DNA from: Paenibacillus sp. FSL H7-0331
GTDB taxonomy: Bacteria > Bacillota > Bacilli > Paenibacillales > NBRC-103111
Length of the DNA: 64,000 nt
Direction of reading: 5' to 3'
Assembly: GCF_001956045.1 (NCBI RefSeq)
Contig: NZ_MRTH01000020.1
Span: forward strand, 62,001-126,000
Shown here: in pieces, positions 18,532 through 29,207 of the stretch
Numbering within the stretch: position 1 is the first letter of the stretch
How the letters are laid out: every line of letters begins with the position of its first letter
Translations under genes and position numbers: made by a program
Notes under the pieces: model-generated
Told to the model about the DNA's origin: nothing
The model's input: only the letters and a program-made list of their open reading frames with translations
Database searches by the model: none

Positions 18532-19620
18532 TCAATCACTCCTTTTATTCCAGATGATGGATATTAACAGCAGCAGACCCGGATAAACAATTGTAATACA
18601 TAATCCAATTTGACCAACAATATTAATGATTTCGTATAGTTGTATAACATTTTGCGGTAGCATCGCTATCGTAGTGATAAAGGGAAGAATGAAATAGCTA
18701 AATATCTTATGCGTATGTAAACGAAATATTTGAGTCATGGATTGAATGGTCAGATAAAAACCGGAGAAAAGTGTTGTGAATACAGCTGTAACCCAAACTG
18801 CCAGAAAGGCAGCATCCAATCGTTCCAAAATGTTAGCTGGCAATGAAGTGGTTTTTGCCAATTCCAGTGTAGGCCATAGCAGCTTATTGATTTCTTCCGC
18901 ACCAAATACTGCTACTGAAGCTACAACAATTGAGAGATTGAGGCCTGTTGCTATTCCCATTCCCCATATGCTTGCCTTCATCGCTTTTTGTGGTTGGCGC
19001 ATAAACGGTATGATTAATGTCAAAATAAAGGACCCCTGAAATAGTGCAGAAAGCGTCAATATACCTTTCAGTATTCCACTCGGATGGTTCCCCAAAATAG
19101 GCTGTAAATTGATCAGATCCGCATTTTTTAGAGACAAAGCAACGATTAACAAACCAGGGGCCAAAATAAATGGCAAATAAAACAGATGTATATAAGAAAA
19201 GGTACGTATATCATTGCGCGAAGCAATAGTCGCGAGCAGAAGCATGACGATAACAGTCACTTCTATCGGTGTTTTTTTCAATACGGATGTAATGACAACT
19301 TCTCCGAATTCACGAGAACCGAGCGCTGTCAATAAGGAGAAAAAAATGATAATTAATACATTCCCAACAGCTGCCGGCCATTTCCCAATGATTTCCTCAC
19401 TGTATTGAATGAACGTCTTACTTGGGAAGCGCATACCAAGTACGGCTATGAAGGTAAGTCCGATAAGGCCAAGTAATGCACCAAGCAAGGTGATCAAGGG
19501 AGCACCTGTATCAGCAACTTTCACGCCATAGAGTGGGAGCCGCAATACCCCGACACCAACAATTGTACTAGTGATTATGGCTACCACCTGGATGTTCGTA
19601 ACCTGCCGTGGATTGTTCAT
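18532..19620 (-). CDS. GerB-family endospore germination permease
   Basis: B subunit of the germinant receptor, 362 residues with about ten membrane segments, related to the amino-acid/polyamine/organocation transporters. The start MNNPRQVTNIQ, then TIVGVGVLRLP, is characteristic of GerAB/GerKB. ATG 19620 follows AGGAGGATAAGTAAG and begins 1 bp after the gerA stop, so translation is coupled. This subunit is thought to bind the small-molecule germinant. The germinant cannot be predicted from the sequence. Confidence 0.92.
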   Translation of the reverse strand: MNNPRQVTNIQVVAIITSTIVGVGVLRLPLYGVKVADTGAPLITLLGALLGLIGLTFIAVLGMRFPSKTFIQYSEEIIGKWPAAVGNVLIIIFFSLLTALGSREFGEVVITSVLKKTPIEVTVIVMLLLATIASRNDIRTFSYIHLFYLPFILAPGLLIVALSLKNADLINLQPILGNHPSGILKGILTLSALFQGSFILTLIIPFMRQPQKAMKASIWGMGIATGLNLSIVVASVAVFGAEEINKLLWPTLELAKTTSLPANILERLDAAFLAVWVTAVFTTLFSGFYLTIQSMTQIFRLHTHKIFSYFILPFITTIAMLPQNVIQLYEIINIVGQIGLCITIVYPGLLLLISIIWNKRSD

Positions 19621-19621
19621 C

Positions 19622-21307
19622 TTACTTATCCTCCTCTTGATTTCCCATTTTCGACGGATCCAGAGCATTATCAGATTTCTGTAAAACAATTTGCTTCATA
19701 TCCGGTCCTAATCGGTCAGTATCCAAGGGGAAAAGAGCGGGAGGTCTTTTCTTCATCCACCAAAACGGAGCTCTGATCACCAAATCCTTCAATCCTTGAA
19801 TATTCCAAGGAATTGCTGGTGTCATATAGGGAACTCCGAATGATCTTAAGGACAACAGGTGGTTACAAATCAGAATTAATCCAACAACTAAACCATAAAG
19901 CCCAAAAATCCCTGCGAGAAAAATGAGTGGAAATCTAAGCATCCTTAATGCAAACGCTGCATTATACGCAGGGGTTGCAAAGGAGCCTATCGTAGTAAGT
20001 GCAATCGCCACCACAGTGATTGGGCTCGCAAAGCCCGCCGCCACCGCTGCTTGACCGATAACGAGGACACCGACAATGGATAAGGCACCGCCAACCTGCT
20101 GTGGCAAACGAATTGTCGCTTCCCGTAAAACCTCCATCGAAACCTCCATAATTAATATTTCCACAACAGCTGGAAAGGGAACCCCGGCTCTGCCTCCAGC
20201 AACGGCAACGGCAAATTTGGTCGGAATTAATTCCGGATTAAAAGAAATGATGGCCACATATAGAGCCGAAAAAATCAAAGAAAAAACAAGAGCCACTACA
20301 CGAGCCATTCGGACAAAGCTTCCCTGAAGATACCGTGTCGTATAATCTTCAATGGATTGATAGAAAGAACTGAAAACGACAGGGGCTATTAACGCGAAGG
20401 GAGAACCGTCTACGAGAATAGCCACCCTCCCTTCCAGCATATTGGCTACTGTTTTGTCTGGACGTTCTGTATTCATAATCTGTGGAAAGGGTGAGAAATG
20501 ATTATCTTCGATAAACTGCTCCAGATAACCAGCGTCCAGGATTCCATCAATATCTATGGCAGATAGACGTTTATTCACTTCTTTAACTAACTCGGGATTT
20601 ACAACCCCTTCCAAATAGCATACAGCAACCATTGACTTGGTCTTAGTTCCGATTTTCGTAATATTGACTCGAAAATCGGCAGTCGGCAGTCGGTAGCGGA
20701 GCAGGCCCAGATTTGATATGAGGGGTTCGATGAAACCTTCTCGTGGGCCTTGTATCACTTGTTCAGTCTGAGGCTGATCGACAGCCCGTTTATCTACAGT
20801 TCGCGATCCAATTAATAAGGCTACATCCATACCTTCAACTGCAACCACAGTCTTTCCTTCTAAAATCGCTTCAGCAATATGACCCAAATATCTCTCAAAC
20901 TTGCTTTGGCTATAGAAAAGTGCTTGATCCGATATGATATTTTTTAACACGGAAATTTCGATTTTTTCGTTCTGCAGATGCTCCGGTACATACATAAGGG
21001 GCTTCATAATTTCTTGATTGATCATGACTTGATCAGTTAACGCGGAAAAATAAAATATTACGGCTGGAAACTCCGAGAAAACCTTGAAGTGACGAATGAT
21101 AAGGTCATCATTTTGTCCCAATAGATTATTTATAAAAGAGACCACATCCTCTATGGAACCATTCAAAGTGATGTCTTTGTATTGATTCATTATTTGCTCG
21201 GGTTCAGACTTTACTTGGTCATGCAAGGATTCCCTACGCGTAGGGGTGGATCGTGTTTGCTTTGGTCTTTCCTTTGATTTCCTAAGTAACCATTTCAAAA
21301 TAGACAT
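19622..21307 (-). CDS. GerA-family spore germination protein
   Basis: A subunit, 561 residues. The N-terminal soluble half holds the GerA landmarks GKTVVAVEGMDVALLIGSRTVDKRAVDQPQ (in part) and VIQGPREGFIEPLISNLGLLRYRL. The C-terminal half has five or six membrane segments, including AILVDGSPFALIAP and LIMEVSMEVLREATIRLP. A proline-rich cytosolic tail follows. It is the first gene of the gerA-gerB-gerC-small-protein operon. Such operons are normally transcribed by sigma-G in the forespore. The upstream minus-strand region has a GTATA element about 100 bp before the start, but no convincing -10, so I do not annotate a promoter. Confidence 0.92.
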   Translation of the reverse strand: MSILKWLLRKSKERPKQTRSTPTRRESLHDQVKSEPEQIMNQYKDITLNGSIEDVVSFINNLLGQNDDLIIRHFKVFSEFPAVIFYFSALTDQVMINQEIMKPLMYVPEHLQNEKIEISVLKNIISDQALFYSQSKFERYLGHIAEAILEGKTVVAVEGMDVALLIGSRTVDKRAVDQPQTEQVIQGPREGFIEPLISNLGLLRYRLPTADFRVNITKIGTKTKSMVAVCYLEGVVNPELVKEVNKRLSAIDIDGILDAGYLEQFIEDNHFSPFPQIMNTERPDKTVANMLEGRVAILVDGSPFALIAPVVFSSFYQSIEDYTTRYLQGSFVRMARVVALVFSLIFSALYVAIISFNPELIPTKFAVAVAGGRAGVPFPAVVEILIMEVSMEVLREATIRLPQQVGGALSIVGVLVIGQAAVAAGFASPITVVAIALTTIGSFATPAYNAAFALRMLRFPLIFLAGIFGLYGLVVGLILICNHLLSLRSFGVPYMTPAIPWNIQGLKDLVIRAPFWWMKKRPPALFPLDTDRLGPDMKQIVLQKSDNALDPSKMGNQEEDK

Positions 21308-21476
21308 TTTTTCACGCTCACTTTTGTCCCAAATATCATTGATTTCCGGGTTATTGAGAATAATTAATTTTCATCATAATTTATAATTTTCTATATCGTA
21401 TATTTTTATCCAATTATACAAATTTAAAGTTTGCTTCATGCTATCACAGATTACTATTCGTTCTTTGGAATTCGTC

Positions 21477-21682
21477 TTATTTTGACGTCCTTATGTCCGG
21501 GGCCACCTCTGCCGCAGTATTAGTTTCAAGAGCCACTGAAGAACAGGTTCCATCACCAAACAGTTTGATTTGTTCTTCCAGCCACTCGAGATTCAATTGC
21601 AGTTCCTTTTTTGTCGGACTTTCTTCTTCTTGTTTCTTTAATACACTTAATTTTCCATTCAGTAGATGAAAACGATATGTGT
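21477..21682 (-). pseudogene. unrecognised 3' gene remnant
   Basis: On the minus strand an open frame runs from about 21682 to a TAA at 21477-21479 and reads YRFHLLNGKLSVLKKQEEE, then SPTKKELQLNLEWLEEQ. It is helical and charged and looks like real protein, but has no start codon: a stop lies just upstream, overlapping the MerR promoter. It may be the tail of a membrane protein such as a DUF421/YetF member, but I am not confident of the family. Confidence 0.4.
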
Positions 21683-21712
21683 TGCGTTAAAGTGCACTTT
21701 AAGGTCTATAAT
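21682..21712 (+). promoter_or_regulatory. MerR-type promoter and operator of the merR gene
   Basis: TTGCGT (21682-21687) and TATAAT (21707-21712) are separated by 19 bp, the over-long spacer of MerR-activated promoters. Centred on the spacer is the perfect 16-bp palindrome TTAAAGTGCACTTTAA (21687-21702). This is the expected autoregulatory site for the MerR protein encoded from 21796. It resembles the operators of the AdhR group. Confidence 0.85.
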
Positions 21713-21795
21713 AAAACCTGATAGATTACAGTAATGTAATAGTTAGTAATAATAAGGAACAAAATAATAAAAAGATTTATGGAGGGTACAGTATA

Positions 21796-22176
21796 ATGGA
21801 AATTCATATAAAAGAAGCAGCAGAAAAGATAGGCTTGCCTACACATACACTCCGATATTATGAACAAGAGGGTCTTCTACCTTTTATAAAAAGAGATGAA
21901 AATGGAAATCGTATTTTTAACGAAGGGGATATATTATGGTTAGAGCTTATTGTATGTTTACGGAAAACTGACATACCTCTTTCAGAGTTACGTACGATAG
22001 TGGAATTAACAAAAGAAGGAGATAGCACAGCCTTGCTACGCAAACAGATATTTGAAAAACATAAAGAGAAAATGATGGAGAAACAAAGAGACTTGGATAA
22101 CGCTTTTATAAAAATTGAGTCGAAAATTGAATACTACGATGAACTAGAAAAGAAGTACCACAAAGAAAGAGCTTAA
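21796..22176 (+). CDS. MerR-family transcriptional regulator (AdhR-like)
   Basis: A 126-residue regulator. The N-terminal winged helix reads IKEAAEKIGLPTHTLRYYEQEGLL, the standard MerR signature, followed by an NRIFNEGDILWLELI second motif. A dimerisation coiled coil lies at about residues 75-125. The short C terminus has no cysteine cluster for metals, which fits the AdhR/NmlR class that responds to aldehydes or electrophiles. GGAGGG precedes ATG 21796. The zinc alcohol dehydrogenase gene begins 93 bp downstream, behind its own 19-bp-spacer promoter with a similar dyad, so it is the obvious target. Confidence 0.85.
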   Translation: MEIHIKEAAEKIGLPTHTLRYYEQEGLLPFIKRDENGNRIFNEGDILWLELIVCLRKTDIPLSELRTIVELTKEGDSTALLRKQIFEKHKEKMMEKQRDLDNAFIKIESKIEYYDELEKKYHKERA

Positions 22177-22190
22177 TTTTCAAAAAAGCC

Positions 22191-22221
22191 TTGCCTTAAA
22201 GTCAACATTAAGGATTAAGCT
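22191..22221 (+). promoter_or_regulatory. MerR-type promoter of the alcohol dehydrogenase gene
   Basis: TTGCCT (22191-22196) and TAAGCT (22216-22221) have a 19-bp spacer. The spacer holds the dyad CCTTAAAGTCAACATTAAGG (22194-22213), which shares the TTAAAGT/TTAA half-sites with the merR promoter palindrome. Activation by the upstream MerR protein is likely. Confidence 0.75.
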
Positions 22222-22268
22222 ATTCTTGTAGCTAATTTTTTCAAAAGAAAGGATGGTGTTATCTATTA

Positions 22269-23330
22269 ATGTGCAATAATCATAAAAACATGACTACGAC
22301 ACGTGTTCTAAGTGTCCCAAGTGCAAAAGCATCATTTGAAAAGACCACTATTGAGCGGAGAGAATTACAGCCACACGATATCTTAATAGATATTAAGTTT
22401 AGTGGCATTTGCCACTCTGATATTCACAGTGCCTTCGGTGAATGGGGGGGCGGAATCTTCCCAATGGTTCCTGGTCATGAAATTGCCGGAGTCGTAGAAG
22501 CAGTAGGTACAGAAGTGACCAAATATGTCGTTGGTGACCGCGTCGGCGTTGGCTGCTTTGTAGATTCCTGCGGTGAATGCGAATACTGCCTTAGTGGAGA
22601 GGAGCAATATTGTACGAAAGGTGTTGTCAACACATATAACGGCTTGGACTACGATGGTAATCCAACATACGGAGGATATAGCCAAAAAATCGTTGTAACA
22701 GAAGGATTCGTTGTCCGTATCCCAAACGGTCTGGATATGGATGTGGCAAGCCCACTATTATGCGCAGGCATTACCACATTCTCTCCTTTAAAACACTGGA
22801 ACACTGGTCCGGGTAAGAAGGTTGCCATTGTGGGAATGGGAGGTCTTGGCCACGTAGCGATCCAATTTGCTCATGCTATGGGTGCGGAAGTAACAGTATT
22901 GAGTCGCTCTAATAACAAGAGAGAGGAAGCATTGAAATTTGGCGCAGATCATTACTTTGCGACAAGTGATCCCGCTACATTTACCGAATTAGCAGGTCGT
23001 TTTGATCTGATCTTAAACACCGTGTCTGCCAATCTGGATGTGGATGCGTATTTATCCTTGCTTCGCATTGATGGGACACTTGTAAATGTTGGTGCACCAG
23101 CTGAACCAGATAAGTATCATGTATTTTCATTAATCATGGGTCGTCGTAGCATTGCAGGTTCACTCGTTGGTGGAATTCGTGAAACCCAGGAAATGCTCGA
23201 TTTCGCAGCTGAACACGGCATTGCCCCTATGATTGAGGTGATCAGTGCAGACCAAGTTGAAGAATCGTATGAGCGTGTCCTCAAAAGTGATGTTCGGTAT
23301 CGATTCGTTATTGACATCTCTACTTTGTAA
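22269..23330 (+). CDS. zinc-dependent alcohol dehydrogenase (AdhA/YahK type)
   Basis: Medium-chain dehydrogenase of 353 residues. Catalytic zinc ligands are in SGICHSD (Cys), GHE (His, Glu) and a cysteine in [12 protein letters not shown]. The structural zinc lobe is [20 protein letters not shown]. The Rossmann motif [18 protein letters not shown] lacks the usual acidic residue after the next strand (TVLSRSNNK), which suggests NADPH preference, as in YahK/AdhA. The likely role is reduction of toxic aldehydes such as methylglyoxal- or formaldehyde-derived species under control of the adjacent MerR protein. Two starts are possible, ATG 22269 or ATG 22290; AAAGGATGG lies 13 nt before the first. 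Confidence 0.88.
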   Translation: MCNNHKNMTTTRVLSVPSAKASFEKTTIERRELQPHDILIDIKFSGICHSDIHSAFGEWGGGIFPMVPGHEIAGVVEAVGTEVTKYVVGDRVGVGCFVDSCGECEYCLSGEEQYCTKGVVNTYNGLDYDGNPTYGGYSQKIVVTEGFVVRIPNGLDMDVASPLLCAGITTFSPLKHWNTGPGKKVAIVGMGGLGHVAIQFAHAMGAEVTVLSRSNNKREEALKFGADHYFATSDPATFTELAGRFDLILNTVSANLDVDAYLSLLRIDGTLVNVGAPAEPDKYHVFSLIMGRRSIAGSLVGGIRETQEMLDFAAEHGIAPMIEVISADQVEESYERVLKSDVRYRFVIDISTL

Positions 23331-23383
23331 CTCGCAAAGATGCATTCTACCATCTTGAACTGTATCTGATTAAAAAGAGAAAG

Positions 23384-23433
23384 AAAAAGCCAACGTTCTG
23401 AACAAAGTTTGATCAAAACGTTGGCTTTTTGCT
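23384..23433 (+). terminator. rho-independent terminator
   Basis: Arms AAAAAGCCAACGTT and AACGTTGGCTTTTT close on an 18-nt loop (23384-23432) with a T-rich end. It ends the alcohol dehydrogenase transcript. Confidence 0.85.
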
Positions 23434-23448
23434 ATTTGATTAACTTGC

Positions 23449-23679
23449 ATGCAGGTCATGAAAGATTCTATCCTGAAAATCGGTGATCTCAAAGATGTTT
23501 TTGATTCTGATATTTTGTTACATGTCATTTTATCCGGGGATACCGCTATTTTAGTTGATGGCTGTCCTCAGGGAATTGTAGTTAATACGGGAGATGGAAG
23601 GACAGGGGGGGCGAAGCAACGTCTCGCTTGGAACTATGTAGTGACAGAGTTTCGGCTCGAACCGTGGTTTTTGATGTAA
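23449..23679 (+). pseudogene. fragment of a GerA-type germination protein
   Basis: A 76-codon open frame whose first half, KIGDLKDVFDSDILLHVIL then SGDTAILVDGCPQGIVVNT, matches the region of GerA proteins just before the QxxxRGPREGF motif. The second half does not fit and the frame then stops, where the parent family has about 400 more residues. No ribosome site precedes ATG 23449. I read it as a stranded internal piece of a second gerA gene. It lies only about 2 kb from the intact operon but differs from it in sequence, so it is not a recent duplication. Confidence 0.55.
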
Positions 23680-23700
23680 ATAATGATAGCGGGAAATCAA

Positions 23701-23735
23701 AAAAGAACCTGGGTAGTTTTATCAGGTTCTTTTAT
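23701..23735 (+). terminator. rho-independent terminator
   Basis: Arms AAAAGAACCTG and CAGGTTCTTTT with a loop of about 10 nt and a T-rich flank. It lies downstream of the GerA fragment and may be left from the original gene. Confidence 0.75.
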
Positions 23736-23887
23736 ATTGCATATATACAGACACGATGATATAATCAGATTACGACTTTCAAGTGTTAAATGAACATAAT
23801 TGTTGCACCTTACACTTTAATTGTAACATGCCGGTAAACTCTTGTCAAAGGTTTTTTCTCAATTTAATTGGTTAGGAGAGATATTGA

Positions 23888-26503
<2,616 letters not shown>

Positions 26504-26561
26504 TGGTTGAATACGTCAAAAGAGCCTCTGTCATAATGGACGGCATTACATGCAACCTGTC

Positions 26562-26615
26562 ATGGATAAAAGGGCGGTTACTCTGTTCGTCCTTTTATCT
26601 ATCCATCTTTCCCCC
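26562..26615 (+). terminator. probable terminator of the phosphotransferase gene
   Basis: A long imperfect stem, ATGGATAAAAGG pairing with CCTTTTATCTATCCAT, closes on a loop of about 20 nt and is followed by CTTTCCCC. It is the only structured element in the 315-bp gap 26504-26818; the rest is AT-rich and shows no gene. Confidence 0.55.
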
Positions 26616-26818
26616 CAAATCAAAATCATAAGAAGAAAAGCAGTACGTTTTAAAATTTTGGATTTATTGTAGCATATTCGAAATAATTCGTTACATTGAT
26701 GATTTAAGTTCAATTATTATAGGCAAGTATTTAGTAGGATCGATGAGTTGGTTATTGTATTATGGATAATAGAATGAGCCTCAATAGGTATTTATAATAT
26801 AGAACGTAGGAGGATTAC

Positions 26819-27388
26819 ATGGCCTGGAGCAAATTGAAGCAACAGTTGGAGAGTTTTCTCTGTCCGGCGTTATATGGAAGGGTTGAATACCGTGCAACCG
26901 GCTATCGTTATTTACCTGATAAAGCAGGACTTTGTTATATTGCAGTAGATAAAAAGAACGTACTCAATATGGGTGATAAAACTACCTTAATCAGATGGTA
27001 TCAGACGGAGTTGGAAATTAAGAATGATTCAGATATCCAAATTCCTATCAACAATGAAGAAATTGAAACTGTCAGAAAAGATACCAAGGGAATAGTTCCG
27101 GAGGATCGTCTAAAAATAATTGCAAAAAGTAGAAAAATAGCAGAATATGCAAAGGAGCTTGTTGCAGCACAGTCAGCATTAAGTAAATCAAATTTTACCG
27201 TTGTAGCTAATAAGTTTTTATCCATTTCAATTGAGGAAAGTATAGAGAGCAATGATATCTTATTGAATATTTTAGCTTTGGTGGACAGAAGAGTTGGAAA
27301 AAAGCGAATATTAAATATAAGCGAGAAGATAAAGTTAAAGCATCCAATTGTGAAGTATTTTTATGAACTACGACTTAGTACGTTATGA
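26819..27388 (+). CDS. SF0329-family protein of unknown function
   Basis: A 189-residue soluble protein beginning MAWSKLKQQLESFLCPALYGRVEYRA (in part), which matches my memory of the conserved SF0329-type family in Firmicutes and enterics. The first half is mixed alpha/beta with paired aromatic residues (GYRYLPDKAGLCYI). The second half is helical, with YAKELVAAQSALSKS and NILALVDRRVGKKR. There is no signal peptide, membrane segment or known catalytic motif. GTAGGAGGA precedes ATG 26819, so it is well translated. It is a single-gene unit with its own downstream terminator. No function is assigned. Confidence 0.7.
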   Translation: MAWSKLKQQLESFLCPALYGRVEYRATGYRYLPDKAGLCYIAVDKKNVLNMGDKTTLIRWYQTELEIKNDSDIQIPINNEEIETVRKDTKGIVPEDRLKIIAKSRKIAEYAKELVAAQSALSKSNFTVVANKFLSISIEESIESNDILLNILALVDRRVGKKRILNISEKIKLKHPIVKYFYELRLSTL

Positions 27389-27462
27389 AAATAAATAACT
27401 CATTCACCTCACCATTCCGCTAATTTTTACTGACTCTAAATATCGAGGAGTTCTTTCTAATT

Positions 27463-27498
27463 CAACACAACTGTATCGGTACAGTTGTGTTGTTTTTG
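27463..27498 (+). terminator. rho-independent terminator
   Basis: A perfect 12-bp stem, CAACACAACTGT (27463-27474) and ACAGTTGTGTTG (27481-27492), with a 6-nt loop and a following TTTTT. It ends the SF0329-type gene. Confidence 0.9.
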
Positions 27499-27590
27499 CA
27501 TTGAGGAATGAAACATACATCTCTACAATGGGATTATGCAGCCGAAGCATAATCTTGGTGACGGCGATTACAAATCAGAGGTGATTCACA

Positions 27591-28469
27591 TTGTATACGA
27601 TGACGAAAGAAGAAATAAAAGCATACCTTCGCAGGATCGGTATTTCAGAGGTGCAACCGCCGACCAAGGAATATTTATTTTCTCTGCATCAAGCTCATGT
27701 ACGGACTCTTACGTGGCAAACCGTAGACATTTTTGCCCGCAAACCGGCTAGCATCGGGTTCGAACAATCGGTTCAACTTGTTCTCCATGGCAGGAGCGGC
27801 TACTGCTTTCATTTGAATGGGGCATTCAGTGCGTTGCTCCATTCATTGGGTTATCACGTAAATTTGCACCGGGCGGGCGTTCAGCCACTGGGAGCCGAAC
27901 CGCGCGTGAATTCGTTCCATCTGGGTTTGAGTGTTAACTTTAGGGATGATCTTTATGCTGAGGAACGATGGATTGTCGATGTGGGATTGGGAGATATGCC
28001 TTATGAGCCTATTCCGCTTCGTCATGGCCTATATGATCAGGGGCCTTTGAGCTATAAGGTGACGGCATCCAGCGTGGTGACCAATGGCTGGCGCTTGGAG
28101 CATGATCCAAACGCTTCCTTTGTCGGGGTCGATATCGATGCTGAGGTACTCGAAGGCTTGGAGGAGTTTATCCCGAAGCACGACTTCTACAGCCGTTCGC
28201 CGGAGTCGCTATGGTTTCATATTTTTCTCATTAGACAAAGAGACGCGGATGAAAGCAACGAGCTCCGGGGATGCGTATGGAGCAAGCACGATAAGAACGG
28301 CCTGACGAAGATTGAAGTGGAGAGCAAGTCACAATGGTTTGACATTCTGGGGGACGTATTCGGGGAACATCTCGTCAATTACAGCAGACTGGAACGCGAT
28401 GACCTGTGGAAAAGGGTAGAAGCCGCGCATCTCGAATGGAAGGCTGCCAAGCTTGCAACGGGAAAATAG
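27591..28469 (+). CDS. arylamine N-acetyltransferase
   Basis: A 292-residue NAT-family enzyme with a full catalytic triad: Cys72 in SGYCFHLNGAF, His110 in NSFHLGLSV and Asp130 in WIVDVGLGD. It transfers acetyl from acetyl-CoA to aromatic amines or hydrazines and is cytosolic. Detoxification or modification of an aromatic metabolite is plausible. TTG 27591 has AGAGGTGA about 6 nt upstream; ATG 27600 is the alternative start and would remove three residues. It is a single gene with no functional neighbours; the next 700 bp hold only debris. Confidence 0.9.
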   Translation: MYTMTKEEIKAYLRRIGISEVQPPTKEYLFSLHQAHVRTLTWQTVDIFARKPASIGFEQSVQLVLHGRSGYCFHLNGAFSALLHSLGYHVNLHRAGVQPLGAEPRVNSFHLGLSVNFRDDLYAEERWIVDVGLGDMPYEPIPLRHGLYDQGPLSYKVTASSVVTNGWRLEHDPNASFVGVDIDAEVLEGLEEFIPKHDFYSRSPESLWFHIFLIRQRDADESNELRGCVWSKHDKNGLTKIEVESKSQWFDILGDVFGEHLVNYSRLERDDLWKRVEAAHLEWKAAKLATGK

Positions 28470-28589
28470 TTGTCTGTTTTATCACGTTTTATCAGGCTTA
28501 CCCTATAACTAGTTGCTATAACATTAGTGTCATACTTTACAATTAACTAAGCGGATGGGTTTGTCAGGCAATGGGCCATCGGCAAGCCA

Positions 28590-28755
28590 GAGGCGTCTAT
28601 TTTGTACATCGGGTCGGAGAACGTATTGCATTTGCTGTTGAAGATATTGATGCCGTTGTTGCCAAATTGAAAAGAAAGGTACGGAAATCTTTAGTGAGAT
28701 GCAAAACTATGAAGATAGTTATAAGTTATGCTACTGTCGCGGGAAATTAATTTGA
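28590..28755 (+). pseudogene. VOC/glyoxalase-superfamily gene remnant
   Basis: One frame reads RIAFAVEDIDAVVAKLKRK up to about 28678. A +1 shift then gives GTEIFSEMQNYEDSYKLCYCRG before a stop at 28750. Together these match the C-terminal half of a VOC (glyoxalase/bleomycin-resistance) protein, including the helix EDIDAVVAKLK. The usual ending, a G-P-E-G-I-I-L-E-L metal-ligand strand, is lost. The N-terminal half is also missing. It is a frameshifted, truncated relic. Confidence 0.65.
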
Positions 28756-29207
28756 TTCCCCCAGTTAACTCAGTAACATCTGATAAAGGGAACGCATGTT
28801 CGATAAAATTCATTGCGTGAGGAGAGCGGTTTATTGAATGGGATGAGATGATGAATTTTGTGAAGGTCATTCCTGGATGGCATCATTACGTAAACATATG
28901 GTTGTGTAACAGCTACAAAATAACGAACCGTTCCCTGAAAAAAGGAACGGTTTTTCGTGATGTTCTCTCTTCGGGATTGGTCTTCAATAGTAAATTTGTC
29001 ATAATATTTTGCTAGAGGACTCCTATCAGTACCGTTTTAAGTAGAAAATTAAACTTAATGAATTAAACTTTTCTTGTAGATCTTGCACGATCTATTTATA
29101 ATTACGATGTGGTTTGTCTTTCCAATCAACATACACAAGCCCATCCATCCCGTAGGTAAATCTATCCCGCATTATGAATTTGACTACAACAAGGAGGAAT
29201 ATCTTTA
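28756..29207 (+). other. intergenic region with a terminator
   Basis: No intact gene. A hairpin with arms AACCGTTCC and GGAACGGTT (about 28926-28950) followed by TTTTT looks like a terminator left from the lost upstream gene. The remaining sequence to 29207 is AT-rich and should contain the promoter of the AraC sensor, but I found no strong -35/-10 pair. Confidence 0.5.

Noticed and set aside
21308..21420. Sigma-G promoter of the germination operon
   Set aside because: A GTATA element exists on the minus strand, but the region 17-18 bp downstream (GATATAG) departs from the CATnnTA consensus.
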